Source: Otatea glauca
Taxonomy: Eukaryota > Streptophyta > Magnoliopsida > Poales > Poaceae
NCBI GenBank assembly: GCA_036346275.1
Contig: CM070718.1
Span: 56,238,188-56,302,187, forward strand
Length of the DNA stretch: 64,000 nt
Reading direction: 5' to 3'
This document shows, in pieces, positions 21,416 to 33,441 of the stretch (positions are counted from its first letter, which is position 1; every line of letters starts with the position of its first letter). The notes under the pieces were generated by a model, which worked only from the letters and a program-made list of their open reading frames with translations, was not told the DNA's origin and searched no databases. The position numbers and the translations under genes are program-made.

Positions 21416-22337
21416 GCACACACAGTGGTCGTTCTGAGCGGATTACCGCTCGACAAAATCCTAAAGAATCCAAAAGCGGGCGGCTGTATTGCCAAGTGGG
21501 CCATGGAACTAGCCGAGTTCAACATCCGGTTTGTAGCATGCCCCACCATCAAGTCGCAAGCGCTCGCCGACTTCATAGTCGAGCAGACAGCAGAGCCCGC
21601 CTCTGAGCCTGAGGATGAGGAAGAAGGCCCCTGGACCATGTTCTTCGATGGGCCGAGGTTGTTCAAGTGCTCAGGGGCTAGCATTCTCATCATCACCCCC
21701 CAAGGAGATCATCCGAAGTATGTGATTCGCTTCAGCTTCCCCGCGACCAACAACATCGCAAGTACGAAGCCCTCTTGGCCGGCCTCCAAGTGTGCATGTC
21801 GCTAGGTGTACGCCGGCTGGTCGTAAGAGGAGATTCTCAGCTCGTCGTCAACCAGTACAACAAAGACTACCAGTGCTCAGAGCCCTCAATGGCAAAGTAC
21901 CTTGCCGAGGTACGCAAGATGGAGAGGTGGTTTAAGAACACGAAGGTCGGGTACGTACCCAGGAAGGACAACTCCGGTGCTGATCTCCTGTCCAAGCTCG
22001 GGTCGTCCGATGATGAGGTTCCACCGGACGTCATCCTTGAGATCTTGGCGACACCGTCCGTTGTCGACCAAGAAGACTCGGTAGCCCTCCTCGAGAGTGC
22101 TCCCTCATGGATGGACCCGATCGTCAAGTTCCTCGACCTCGGCGAGCTCCTACCAGATCCAGCCGAGAGCAGCAGAATCAAGCCCCGTGCGAGCTCGTAC
22201 GGGCTCATCGACGGACAATTGTATCGGCGGGGCACCTTGGGTGTCCTGGCTAAGTGCGTCACCCCAGAGGAAGGTAAGTACTTACTCAACGACATCCACT
22301 CGGGCCTCTGTGGTGCTCATTCTTCTTTCAGTACTAT
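21416..22337 (+). pseudogene. pol: Element E RNase H domains and linker
   Basis: After the TAG the frame continues with VVLSGLPLDKIL, GGCIAKWAMELAEF, SQALADFIVEQT and WTMFFDG, the start of the second, archaeal-type RNase H that marks Tat elements. The expected FDGS serine is changed. A frameshift near 21765 moves the rest into another frame: LAGLQVCMSLGVRRLVVRGDSQLVVNQ, then PRKDNSGADLLSKL and, near the end, YLLNDIHSGLCGAH, the first half of the integrase zinc finger. Element D interrupts it at 22338. Confidence 0.88.
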
Positions 22338-22870
22338 TGTCGACTTTTGTAGCCGGCAATAAAATTATGGGGTAGGCGCTAGATCTCAAACTCGAAGGTC
22401 ACACAAGACAAGGGATTAGACAGGTTCAGGCCCTCAACAATGGAGGTAATACCCTAATCCTGTGTGCTAGGATTGTACGGATCTCTTGGATCCAAGGATG
22501 CTCAAAGCGCAATGTGCTCTGGGCGATATGAGGTGTGCTATGCTCTAAGGCTTGATTATTCTCTCTACGTTGTCGCCCGCCCTCTGCTTTATATAGCGGG
22601 GGTCGTGGTGGCTTACAGGGTTCTGATCGGTTACTAGATTCTAGTCGGTTATAGGATAGAGTTTACATCTTTATCTACACTATTAACGACTCGGATTACA
22701 ACCATATCCTTTATATCCAAATACATATAACTTTCCATAAGGTGTGCCCCCTTTCGTGCGGTAGCAGTGCTTGGCGTGGGGCTCATCCTTTGGGCCTTCT
22801 ATTTGGGCCCATCTCCTCCTTATGCGATACTGGGCCGGTCCTGAAAATAACTGGTTCCATATATTCCACA
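22338..22870 (-). repeat. 3' LTR of element D (533 bp)
   Basis: On the minus strand it starts TGTGGAATATATGG and ends AAAAGTCGACA. A TATA box CGCTATATAAAGC (22587-22599) reads on the minus strand, in agreement with D's orientation. The matching 5' LTR is at 49738-50111 plus 55453-55598. Confidence 0.92.
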
Positions 22871-22886
22871 GTAGCCCCCGAGTGAT
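22871..22886 (-). other. Polypurine tract of element D
   Basis: The minus strand reads ACTCGGGGGCTAC directly before the 3' LTR, the form usual in Tat elements. Confidence 0.8.
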
Positions 22887-23310
22887 TCATGATCCGATTG
22901 CGCTATTTTCGTATCTAGACCTTGATTCTGGATCAATATTTCCGATTTCCACTGTAAATTTCCAAATAGTGTCTCCATTCGATTTGAAAGCTTCCTCTTG
23001 CAGCAAGGGGATTATGAAGGACTCAAATATAACCCTCAACTTCCTGCTCCGACTGATTACAATCTGACAGGATTGTAGTGAACGACTTCGTGGACCTGTC
23101 CCATATTTCAGATGTGGATTGGATACTTCTTCCCGCTCAAAATGAAACTTTAATATCTTTTCCTTCCGTGGATTAATATTGGACGGTCTTGAAAGCTACT
23201 TTGGTTCTCTGAGTCAGTCCAACTTTTGAAAACCTCTTTGGCTTCTGAAACTTCATTAACTTCAAGTCTCTTCGGCTTATGATGCATTTACTTCATCCTC
23301 ACTGTTTTGG

Positions 23311-23318
23311 CTATAAAG
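23311..23318 (+). promoter_or_regulatory. TATA box upstream of the small antisense ORF in D
   Basis: CTATAAAG on the plus strand, with a C/T-rich segment and an ATG about 90 bases downstream. Confidence 0.55.
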
Positions 23319-23405
23319 GGCGAACCATAGCTTCGAAAACTTATCCTTCCTCGTTCAGTTCTCCATCCTCTTGCTTTAAGCTCCACCTTTCTTACACGGG
23401 ATTGC

Positions 23406-23600
23406 ATGGCAGACCAAAGTCCTACGCTTGCTGAGTTGTGGGCACTCTTTGATATCGCCGTTGCTGAAGTGATGGAGGACATCGCCATCGCCGCCGATTG
23501 CACCGTCGTCGACACATTTCTCGAGATCTTCCCTGCTCTTCATGAAGTCAAAGAAGTTCTCGTGGAAGCAATCGGACGCGTGCGCCGCGAGGAGGTGTGA
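23406..23600 (+). CDS. Small ORF (64 aa) antisense to D, unknown function
   Basis: MADQSPTLAELWALFDIAVA opens an acidic, probably helical protein that ends IGRVRREEV and TGA. It lies between D's 3' LTR and the B insertion on the strand opposite to D's pol. GC content is clearly above the flanks and a TATA box stands 95 bases upstream. I recognise no family. It could be the 5' exon of the larger antisense gene at 29462-31984 (the B insertion would separate them) or an independent small gene; chance is possible given the length. Confidence 0.45.
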   Translation: MADQSPTLAELWALFDIAVAEVMEDIAIAADCTVVDTFLEIFPALHEVKEVLVEAIGRVRREEV

Positions 23601-23727
23601 GATCATTGTAAAAAATATCTCCCAGGAATAAAGCTAGGGGGATATATATATAAATTAAAGAAATACCTTCTCAAAGTACTCTCCATGAATCTTATTTGTC
23701 GCGGCCTAAACCCAGCTTGGAACGTCT

Positions 23728-24222
23728 CGGAACCAGCAGCTAATTTTGGAGGAAGCCCATGACTCCAAGTACTCAATTCATCCAAGAAGTGCAAAAATGT
23801 ATCAGGATTTAAAAGAAAGATTTTGGTGGCCAAGCATGAAGCGAGAAGTTGTCGAATATGTTGCATTATGTGACATATGCCAAAGAGTCAAAGCTATGCA
23901 TCAGAGGCCAGCAGGACTATTGCAACCCTTAAAGATACCTGAATGGAAATGGGAAGAGATCGGTATGGATTTCATAACCGGTATACTCAGGAATCGGAAT
24001 GGATATGACTCTATATGGGTTATAGTGGATCGTTTGACCAAGGTTGCACATTTTGTACCTGTGAAGACCACTTACTCGGGCGATAAGTTACCAGAACTCT
24101 ATATGTCAAGAATTGTTTGCTTGCATGGAGTGCCGAAGAAGATAGTATCGGATAGAGGTACCCAATTTACCTTAAGGTTTTGGGGAAAGCTGCATGAAGC
24201 CATGGGAACTCGTCGAACTTGA
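23728..24222 (+). pseudogene. pol: Element B integrase, zinc finger and core
   Basis: LILEEAHDSKYSIHP gives the His pair and LCDICQRVK the Cys pair of the zinc finger. The core follows with GMDFITG, WVIVDRLTKVAHF and SDRGTQF, so two of three acidic catalytic residues are present. The frame ends at 24222; the segment with the third residue (TDGQTERV near 24243-24262) is in another frame. Confidence 0.87.
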
Positions 24223-25012
24223 TCTGACATACCATCCATGAACGGATGGTCAAACCGAGAGAGTTAACTAGATCTTTGGAAGATATCTTGAGAGCATTTG
24301 CTTTAGCATATTCTACTTCATGGGACAAGTGTTTGCCTTATCTTTGAGTTCGGCTACAATACTTGATTATCAAGCGAGTTTCTGAGATGTCTCCATTTGA
24401 AGCTCTGTATGGTCGATCCTGTCGAATACCCTTGAATTGGAATGAGACTGGGGAACGGCATGTTTTTGGATTGGATATTCTTCAGCAAACGGAAGAACAG
24501 ATCGCTATGATCAGAGAAAGATTAAAGATTGTACAATCAAAGCGGAAGAGTTATGCCGACAATCGTCATGAAGAATTGAGCTTTGAACACGAAGATTATG
24601 TATACCTTAGAGTTACACCACTCAAAGTCGGGAGATTTCATGCAAAGGAAGCTTGCACAGATATGTCGGACCATTTAAGATCTTGAGCCGCAGAGGTGAA
24701 GTTAAAGTATCGATTGAGTTGCCATAGTCCTTGGCGGAGTGCATGATGTATTCCATGTCGAATTAAAAAGTGTCTCCGAATCTAGGAGGAGCAAGCGCCT
24801 TTAGAAGCAATCAGTGCAAGAAGATTTAACCTATAAAGAGCATCCGGTGAAGATTCTAGATACGATGGACAGAAAAACGAGGAACAAGTCTACACGCTTT
24901 TGCAGAGTCCAGTGGAGCAACCACTTGGAAAGTGAAGCAACCTGGGAACGTGAAGAAGATCTGAAGAAGGAGTTCCCTAACCTATTTTTGTGGACAGCCC
25001 TAAATCTCGGGG
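24223..25012 (+). pseudogene. pol: Element B integrase C-terminus and chromodomain
   Basis: Shifted fragments carry SPFEALYGRSCRIPLNW (24390-24440), RLKIVQSKRKSYADNR and the VYLRVTPLKG-like module. The chromodomain is at about 24835-25000: HPVKILDTMDRKTRNKS, then WSNHLESEATWEREEDL. It is better kept than in A, including the VQWSNH block. Several frameshifts separate the pieces. Confidence 0.82.
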
Positions 25013-25025
25013 ACGAGATTCTGTT

Positions 25026-25038
25026 AAGGGGGGAGGTT
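25026..25038 (+). other. Polypurine tract of element B
   Basis: AAGGGGGGAGGTT lies immediately before the LTR. Confidence 0.8.
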
Positions 25039-28000
25039 TGTAACACCCTAAAATTTGCTCTAATTTAAATTTTGGAGTATTTTTGATTTTTGAGAATTTT
25101 TTGAAATTTATTTGGATTTATTCAAATATGGTCTTTCTTGAAATCAATTAAATAAAGGAAAAGTTTATATAAAGTTTTATTGAAAATATTTTATTTGAGT
25201 TCCAAATGTCTCAAAGTATTTTCTAGAATTTTTTTGGATTTTTCCAGGTATTTTTGTTATTTATTTTGTCTTTGTTTATTTATCTGATTTATTTCTAATC
25301 AGAAATGTTTTAAAAATGGGAAGAATAATCTTGGCCGGCCCGATATCGCGCTTAGTCCAGCCGGTTCGCCAAAACCCTAGCGCGCTTGGCCCGAGCCGTT
25401 CGATCTTGATCGAACGCTTGCGAGTGTGCCGCGTCGCCCGCGAACGTGCACCATCGGATCGTCGCTGCTTGAATGGCCGTGATGGAGCCACATCGGTCTG
25501 ACCGGGCGTAATCGCCGGACTTAACGCCGCCAAGCATTTCCGCTTGTTTCGCCACCTGTAGCGCGCACATCGAGGCTCCTTTTAAAGTGTCGGTTGCTGC
25601 GCCATGTAGAGCTCTTCTCCCCGCTCCTTTTAAACTCCTTGCACGCACGCCGAGACCTTCTCTAGCGCCCGTGCGAGCTCACCGTAGTTGCTTCCTCTCG
25701 CCTCCGTAGTCTTTGCTTCCTCCCGCCGTCGTCCGAGCGGTTCCGCCGTGCTCCGACCCCATCCCGAGTTCGCCAAAGGAAGCCGCGCCATTTGGACCAC
25801 TTCTTCACGCCGGAGAACCACCGGAGCTCCATCGACCGCGTCGTCTTCCCCAGCTCCGGCAACCTTCTCTTCTACGCCGTCGTCGACCTTCGCGAGCTCC
25901 GTCGACCATTCGATCGCCATCCAACCATTGCGGTACGTCCACGTAGCCCTTCTCTGTTTACGTTTGGATTAGATCGTAACCATTAGATCTGTGATGTGCG
26001 GCGTAGATTAGATCTGGATATTAGGTCTTTTAGTAGATCTCAGCCATTGGATCGTTAGTGTACGCGTGAGATTGCGCCGCGTAGTTAAGATGAGCGATGG
26101 CCGCTCTGGTAACTGCGTCGTTGGATCGATCGAGCAGTTGAGTTGAGATCTGGTTTTCCCTAAGGATCCGCGCCGTTCAGATTTGAGCGTCTTGGCGGTG
26201 ATGGGCGCGTACCCTCGCCAAATCGCGTCTTGTCGCGTGGGCGTTTGACCAGCGGAGATCGGATACATCCGTCGATTTGGTCTTATTTGTTGCGATTGCG
26301 CCACGTGTCGCTGAGTAGCCGAGGCGTCGCCAGGCGTGCGTAGGACCTGACCGTTGGATTCGGGCACACCGTTAGATGCGTGCCGTGTGGCAGCGTGGAA
26401 ATCCAGGCGCCATCGAGCCGAACGTGCGCGTGAGATCTGGCCGTTGAATCCTTTGACGGCCACGATTTCGCCGCGTGGCTAAGATCTGGCCGTAGGTTGA
26501 GCGATGGGCGAGATAGTGTCATGTGTTCGTGCACGAATCTCGAAGGCGATCGGTGGCGTCGATCTTGGCGTCATCGGTGAGGGCAGTGCTCTTTCGTGGA
26601 CCGAGTCCACCGTGGACCAGAGCGACATGGCAGCACTAGAGTGTGCCACGTGTCAGATGACGTCATGCTCACGTCATTTTTCCAGAAAAATATTTTGGCC
26701 GAATTCTTTTCTGTGCTGACGTCATCATGATGCGATGCTGACGTCATAAATGCGATTTTTCAGTATAAAGATAATTCGGAAAAAATCGGATTTTCTAATT
26801 TCTGTATTTTTCAGATTTTATTCAAACTTCAAATGGCTATAACTTTTGCATTTTAACTCGGATCTGGGTGATTCAAATTTCTTAAGATTCCTAAAATTGT
26901 GATCTCTTTAATGGTGAATTTTATTTGAATTTTTGAGGTCATTTAGTCTTCTGTATTAGTTATTTATTGCATATATTGTTTATGCAGCGTAAGCGCAAAT
27001 TTGCTTGGAAGGTTTGAGGAAGAGTTAAAGTCGCTCAAGACCAAGCTTCGGAACACGACCAGCAACTCTTTGAAGGCAAGTGATGCTTTGATCATTTTGA
27101 TCCCAGATTTTAAAATGTAATTTATGCTTTGAAATTATGCATGCTAATTTATTTAAAGTGAATTTAAATTAAATTGGGTAATGTAGCTAATCAACCCATA
27201 TTGTTATTGTCACCATGAAAGTATTATCTGTATGCCCCTGAAATCTTTGTCACCTAAGTTTGATTGTATTAGTTGGATGTTAATCTTTGTGCCAACACGA
27301 GAGGCTAGACCGTGAGTAGATGCTTAGCCTTGCAACGAATCATGAATGATCTTTTGGGAAAATGCTACAATATTGATTAAAGGAATATTGAATGTATTTT
27401 GAAAGTGGTGTGATGATGCCACATGATGAGATTGAGTTATAGAGACCTGTGTGGTTCTGTACCGATGTTGAGTTATTGCTGTCATGTGTTGCACAATAAT
27501 CAACTGGGTGGGAAATGATTTAGACTGGGGCAAGTGGCAAGAGGCTGTGTGCCAGGTGGGCTTGTGTGGCAATGGGTTGATGTGTGATGTGAGTCTGTGT
27601 GCCACATGGGGCTGTGTGCCACTATTGAGTGTTGGAAGTCTTGCCTTGGTCAGTTAAGGACTTCACCTTACAAGCCTTTGATCTGAGTCACCCGTACAAT
27701 CACATGTCTGGTATGGGACGGACCTAGTTGATTTGGGTTCTTTTATCTTTCCTCTGATACCTCGGGTGTGAGTACAGGGGGTGTATTCATGCGGGGGCGT
27801 ACCTATGCTACGGCTTGGTACCCATCCAACGGTGATTGACCTGTCCTATACCTCGGCTCTGTGTGAGGGAAGTAATAGTGAAGGCAATACAGGAGAGGTT
27901 CTTTGGTTAAGGTAGAGGTTCCTGAAAGGCTTTGTTACGGACGATCACCTGTGTGGTGAATGGCTGTATCTTGTGGGTAAAGTGTACAACCTCTGCAGAG

Positions 28001-28705
28001 TTTCAAATCTATTCGAATAGCCGTGTCCGCAATATTGGACATTGCTCGGAGATTACAGTCAAGGGGTAGATCTTAAAAACAAAATGTGGAAAGGGTGGCT
28101 GTGTGCCAGTGTTAAAAATGAACTGTTAAGGCTGTGTGTCGAGAATCTTCGAAGAAAAACCATTTGAAGAAACTAGTATTATTTATAACTGTTTCACTGC
28201 TTTAATCTAAATAAGATACTGGTTTAAAAATGTTGTTTGATGCAAAAGAACCATTTAAGCCAATTCTTTGGAATAAGCTTTGCATATAGTAATAGCGCTG
28301 CATCCTGTGCATTACTTGTTGAGTGCCTTGTGTACTCACCCCTCACTTATCAACCCCAACATCAGTGGAGGAGTCGACACCAGCGTGGGAGGAGTACATT
28401 GAGGATCCGAGCAATTAGGGGGCAAGCCTAGTCGGTTGCCTGTGGCAAGATGAAGGCTTCCACGACATTTATTTTATTCCGCTGCTATTTCTTTTACTCT
28501 GAATAATGTAAGCCCTGCGTGGCTGATTTTATGTAAGGAGACCATAAGGTCTTACAACTCAGTTTATATAAATGTTTGCACTATTTATTCTTATATCGCT
28601 GTGAATGTCTGTGATGTGCAACCCTGTAAGACTATGTGTGCTAGCGTGATCTGGACTATGCATCAATACACGGAGGGTCGAATTTGCGGTCATTCGGTCC
28701 CGACA
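25039..28705 (+). repeat. 3' LTR of element B (3667 bp)
   Basis: Collinear with the LTR of A from TGTAACACC to CCCGACA. It has TGACGTCA boxes at 26658, 26717 and 26739, CTCTGCAGAG at 27991-28000 and the GAGTGC...GTACTCAC hairpin at 28321-28338. GC-rich ORFs at 25276-26720 on both strands show no protein motif. Confidence 0.9.
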
Positions 28706-29060
28706 TACCTATACCCGACTGATGTCGGATGCATCTTAGGCTCTCTTGAAGCGTATCAGGATTTACGTGGCTCTTGGCCTAGTGGTACCCATATCCGACT
28801 GGTGTAGGATATAGCTTAGGCTCAACTTGGAGCGTACCAAATTTTTCTTGGCTCATGGCTGAACGATACCCATATCCGGCTGGTGCAGGATACAGCTCTG
28901 GTGCATCTCGGGACATATCGAGGTTTTATTCGAGTGGTATCCGTACTCGTTTAATACGACGCACAGCTTTTCGACCCTCGTAGGGCATACCATTGGATTT
29001 GTGCCTGTTTAGGCTCGACTCGTGATATATGATTCCGTCATGCGGTAACCACCTATCGAC
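28706..29060 (-). repeat. Degenerate tandem repeats in D's 3' non-coding region
   Basis: Units of about 100 bases share (T)ACCCATATCCG(A/G)CTGGTG(T)AGGATA followed by AGCTTAGGCTC, near 28710, 28785 and 28868. Tandem repeats between pol and the 3' LTR are a known trait of Tat elements. Confidence 0.7.
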
Positions 29061-29304
29061 CCAACATAGGGCATATCACAGGAAGATTTATTTTTAATCC
29101 AACTGAAGGACATCCACGTCATGCTTGGAGCGGTAAGTGGTTAAACATCCCATCGTGGGGAGCAACGTGTCTTGGATTTGACCTGGTCAAGCCATGATTG
29201 CCTCTACCTATCAAGACGCCGTGCCCGTGAATTATTACAGAATGCAGGGTAGGAGCAGGTGTCCTGCAATTTTTCCCGCCAACTTGGCATAACCCTAATC
29301 CTTC

Positions 29305-29314
29305 CCGCTTTTAA
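29305..29314 (+). promoter_or_regulatory. TATA-like element of the D antisense gene
   Basis: CTTTTAAAGG, about 150 bases before the first good ATG. Element E has a similar CTTTAAAAC ahead of its antisense ORF. Confidence 0.4.
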
Positions 29315-29461
29315 AGGCTAGGCCATGCATCACCCGACGGTTCATTCTTTCATCGCGCGCTCTTGCCCCTTCTACTTCCTTGTCTCTCCGACTTCACCGC
29401 CGCTAGGGTTAACTTCCGTTGCGCCTGCATTTTTGCGCCGCCGTTGATTCCTCCTTCGAAG

Positions 29462-31984
29462 ATGTCTTCTCCTTCCTCCTCGCAACCTTTGCCCCAGGAT
29501 TGGACGACCTCGACTACAACAGAGGAGAAACTGCAGTCCATGGTTGATGATGGAATTCTCCCAGACTTGGCCTTGATCTCCGCCTGCCCAGCTGCCAGTG
29601 AATCCGTCCCCACTCCTCGTCTCGAAGAGGTAGTGGTATTTGAGTCCTTCTTCCAGCGCGGATTGGGTCTTCCGGCCTGTGCTTTTCTCCGTGGCCTTCT
29701 CTTTTTCTATGACATCGAGTTGGTGAATTCGAATCCCAACTCTATCTTGCTGATTTCTATCTTTGTCCATCTTTGCGAAACTTTTTTGGGCATCCGCCCC
29801 CATTTTGATCTTTTCAGCCATTTTTACCTTCTGAAGCCCTATCCCTAAAAGCGACCCCAAGGTAATTGGGGCAGTTCAACCGAGAGAAATTTGAAGAAGT
29901 CGTATTTTGCTATTCCTTCAAGTCTTGAATAAAAGTGGCACGAGTGGTTTTATTATGCCAATCCTGATCCAGCTCTTCCTCCTTTCCTCGGGCGCCGGCC
30001 GAAGATGTCCCTCTGTTGGTCCTCTGTCGGTGATGCCTGCAACATGGATCAGGTGCAGGATCTCTTGGTGCTCATTGGCAAATTGAAAGAAGGGGGCCTC
30101 ACTGGGGTTGGTCTGGCCATTCACTTTGTTGCTCGGCGGGTTCAACCCCTGAAGGAGCGCGACCACCTGGGGATTCAGTTTGTGGGCACAGACGATCTGA
30201 CCCGGGAATTGCCCGACTTAATAACGAAAGAGCAGATTCATGCTCGAGTAGGCGATTTCTTCATCCCAAGCGTCGAGATGCCCACCAGATTCCCCAAAGC
30301 CTTCTCTGCATTGAATCCTCCCCCTGAGGTGAGATACTTTGTCGACAGATTCTCGTCTTCATCTCTGAATGGCTTCTCACTTTTTATCTTCCTTTCCAGG
30401 ATCGTGTTGCCTTCTTAAGTGACGCGCCTCTTCCGGAAATGCCCACTCGCATAGGCGATTCCCCGAAGCGGCGAGCGAGCTCTCCAGTGGGAGATCCTGC
30501 CGCCAAGAAGGGGATGAAGATGGTGGCCAAAGACCCCGTGAAGCCATGGCGCCCGATTGGAGGTCCCAAGATCCTGGACCCGTCAGCACGAGCTCCAACG
30601 CCTTCGGTTCCCCTCTCCTGCGAGCCCGCGGCTCAGCCGAGTCTAATACCGAAGGACTTGGGCGTTCGGGAGGAGCCCCGGGTGCCAGTCTGCGGCGTCC
30701 CGAGTGGTCCTTCAGGGGGAGGCCCTGCCGCTCGGAAGAAGCCTCCGATAAGGATGAAGAAGTTCGACAGGTTTGTTACCCTATCGACTCTTATTTGACG
30801 CGTTTCGCTAGCTTGTTCGCTGACAGTTATTCTTGTAGGGGTTCTTCGCTTGATGTTCCTGTCGGGACGCCGTCCAGGGCCCTTGTGGAGGCTGGGGCCC
30901 CGGGGGCTCATGTCTTGGTCGTGGGGGCCACGCCCGGGGACCCCGGAGTGCCCTCCATGCCCCTGGCGCCATCTCTGACTCCTCCTGCCTCGGGATCGGG
31001 CCCCGCTGTTCCAGAGCCAGCCCCTCGTCCGTCCCTCGAGATCGAAGAGGTCCGCCGGGTTTCGCCAACTCCTGCTCGCCCCCAGCTCATAATGCAAGCT
31101 GCGTGGGTTGATGAGGTGAAAGGCTTGAAGCTCCTAGACGACTCGGAAGAGGAGGAAAAAGAGAGAAATGACTTTTACAGTCACGCCACGGCTTGCGCAC
31201 GCCTGGCCCGGGTAACCACTTCTCTACATTCGCCGTTTTCTCAGGAAGATGCTCCCGGAGGTCCGAACGCGCCAGGAATACCTGGCCGAATTAGAGCAGA
31301 TCAAGGCTGGGAATGCAGCCGAGCTGCGGGCTCTTTGGTCTGAGGTGCAGGCATTGCGGGAGGAGAAGCTGGACGCTATCGGCTCCCTTCGAGGTGAATA
31401 TTTCTTAACCTCCGCATACTTCTTTTTCAGTCGACTGATTTCTTGATTTCCTTATATCCGTGTCAGCTCGAGATTCTGACATCACGAAGCTCAAGGGGCG
31501 GCTCGAAATTGCTGGAAAGGAGTTGGAAGGTAGTTTTAGCCGCTCAACCCTCTCTTGTCTTCGTCGTCCTCTGCATGGTCCCTGAAAATCCGCTCTGCTT
31601 GCAGATTATAAGTTCAAGACGCGGGCGCAGTACGCTGTTTTCAATGACAAGGTTAATGCCCTTGAGACATCTTGCTCAAAGCTCTGCGAAGCCTCGGGGC
31701 CCTTGCTGAGCTCGCTTCATCCCGAAGGCGAGAGGCTGCTCAGCAGGGCCCAAGTTATCAATCGGTTGGAGGAGGCCCCCAAGGAGCACAAAAGACTTTT
31801 GAAGGAAGCGGCGACCAATGGTGCTAGCCAGGCTCTGGCGGTTACAAAGTCGCTTTACCCTCGAGTGGATCTTGAAGCTATCAAGGAGGGCTACGACTGC
31901 AACGTAGATGAGGATCGGGCCGTTGAGCTCTGGCAGGATGTCAAGGACACCTCTTTGTTTGTTGTAGAAACTTTGGACCTGTAA
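29462..31984 (+). pseudogene. Antisense ORF of D: 'putative gypsy type transposon' (PF04195-like) protein
   Basis: ATG at 29462 (MSSPSSSQPLPQDW). The family core is readable: VVFESFFQRGLGLPACAFLRG, IELVNSNPNSILLISIFVHL, CETFLGIRPHFDLF. After a stop at 29848 it resumes in another frame with GDACNMDQVQDLL, GLTGVGLAIHFVARRVQPLK and DLTRELP (to about 30330). A Pro/Ser/Arg-rich middle (30440-31240) and a charged C-terminal part (31240-31984, AVTKSLYPRVDLEAIKEGYD, ending LFVVETLDL and TAA) follow, with GT-AG-like junctions near 30327 and 30400, 30770 and 30838. The protein has no known activity. It runs opposite to pol and converges on the integrase end at 32240. Confidence 0.75.
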
Positions 31985-32239
31985 ATTGAATGTATATAAA
32001 AGCGTTTCCTTGTTCTTGCATTTTTGTCTTTAAATATGCATCTTTTTCCAAGTGGTTTCGACATATCGTGTCCAACTAGTCCAGCCCCGGGCTCTGAGGC
32101 ATGGTTCGTGACGCATGTCCTCAGAGTCTTAAAACCGTAGGAGCGAAGCACTCGGACGCATAAATCTCGAGAATATTATGTAAAAAATAACTTTAATATC
32201 GATCTTCTCATTCATAAAGAAACAATTGAATTACAAAGT
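31985..32239. other. Convergent intergenic stretch between antisense ORF and D integrase
   Basis: AT-rich with possible polyadenylation sequence for both strands. No gene. Confidence 0.5.
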
Positions 32240-33430
32240 TCAAGTAAAAAAATGACATAGCTGTTCTATGTTCCAAGTGTTGCTGACTGTCATGCCATCT
32301 TCTCGCTTGAGCTTGTAAGCCCCAGGGCGTACCACCTCGTCGATGACGTAAGGGCCTTCCCAGCTTGGAGAGAGCTTATGCTCGCATTTCTGATTCTTTC
32401 TAAGGACCAGATCTCCTTTGGAGAATGCGCGGCACCTCACATTGCGACCGTGATAGCGATGTAGGCTTTCGAGATACTTTGCCGACTAAATTGTTGCGAC
32501 GTCCCTGGCTTCTTCCAGACGGTCGAGGTCCTATAGCCGGCTTTCTTCCGAGGCGACTTCTTCATAGCTCCGGACCCACGGAGATTCGAATTCTAATTCA
32601 GTGGGGAGGATTGCCTCCAAGCCGTACACCACGAAGAAAGGTGACTTCCCGGTTGCTCTGCTAGGAGTGGTTCGCAACCTCAAGAGTACCGAAGACAATT
32701 CTTTCACCCACCGTGTGGCGTATGGCTTTAGCCAATCAAAAATCTTTGCCTTCAGGCCTTGTAACACCATCCCGTTGGCTCGCTCGACCTGCCCATTGCT
32801 TCGGGGGTGGGCTACTGATGTGAAGCAGATTTTTATTCCGAGTTCGTCGCACGATCTTGGAATCGCCGCACGAATTGGGAAATTTGTTATGCGTGATGAT
32901 TGATTTGGAACTCGAACCTAACCACGATTTCATTGAAGAATTCTTTGGCTTTTGCTGCTGTTATTGTCGCGACTAGTTTGGCCTCCACCCATTTGGTGAA
33001 TTTATCAACGGCCACGAAGAGATGGGTATAACCACCTTGAGCCTTCTTTAAAGGTCCCACCATATCGAGCCCCCAGACCACAACCGGCCAGGTTATGGGG
33101 ATGGTCTGCGATTCTGTCTTGGTTTGTTCATCGACCGCAAAGAACCGACATCCCGCATGTCGGACGATGTCCTCTGCGTCGATGACTATAGGCTTTGCCG
33201 ACTAAGGTTGATGGCGCGCATGGTTCCACAAACTCGAGTGGATTTCCTTGAGAAGATCTCTCCCTTCTTGTTCTGATATGCACCATCGTAGTACACCAGA
33301 GGAGCTCTTGCGATAGAGTTCTTCCCTGATCACCACATAGCTCTTACTTCGGTGCATTATTTATTCAGTTTGCACGCGGTCTTCGGGTAGCTCGTCCTTC
33401 GTCAAATAGTCCGGATCGGAGCTGTCAATG
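32240..33430 (-). pseudogene. pol: Element D integrase
   Basis: On the minus strand: zinc finger traces (LLKEIHSSLWNHA; HAGCRFFAVDEQ), core WGLDMVGPLKKAQGGYTHL and FTKWVEAK, then a break where the second catalytic block (DNGTQF) should be. SNGQVERANGMVLQGLK restores the third catalytic residue, followed by TTPSRATGKSPFF, YGLEAILPTEL, and at the end WEGPYVIDEV, NTWNIEQLCHFF and a TAG at 32240-32242. Loss of the DNGTQF block and several frameshifts make it inactive. Confidence 0.87.
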
Positions 33431-33441
33431 CAGGGTAATGA

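Larger units (their letters stand above)
23669..28705 (+). mobile_element. Tekay/Del-type gypsy element B, 5'-truncated
   Basis: It has an integrase, chromodomain and 3.67-kb 3' LTR of the same family as element A; gag, protease, RT and RNase H are absent. The right end is the LTR end CCCGACA at 28705, followed by TACCT. The same TACCT stands at 23664-23668 in D sequence, so it is a candidate target duplication and places the left border at 23669. Recognisable integrase starts only at about 23728. Confidence 0.78.

Noticed and set aside
30546..31343. 265-codon ORF as an independent gene
   Set aside because: It covers part of the variable middle of D's antisense gene and crosses likely introns; counted within that gene.
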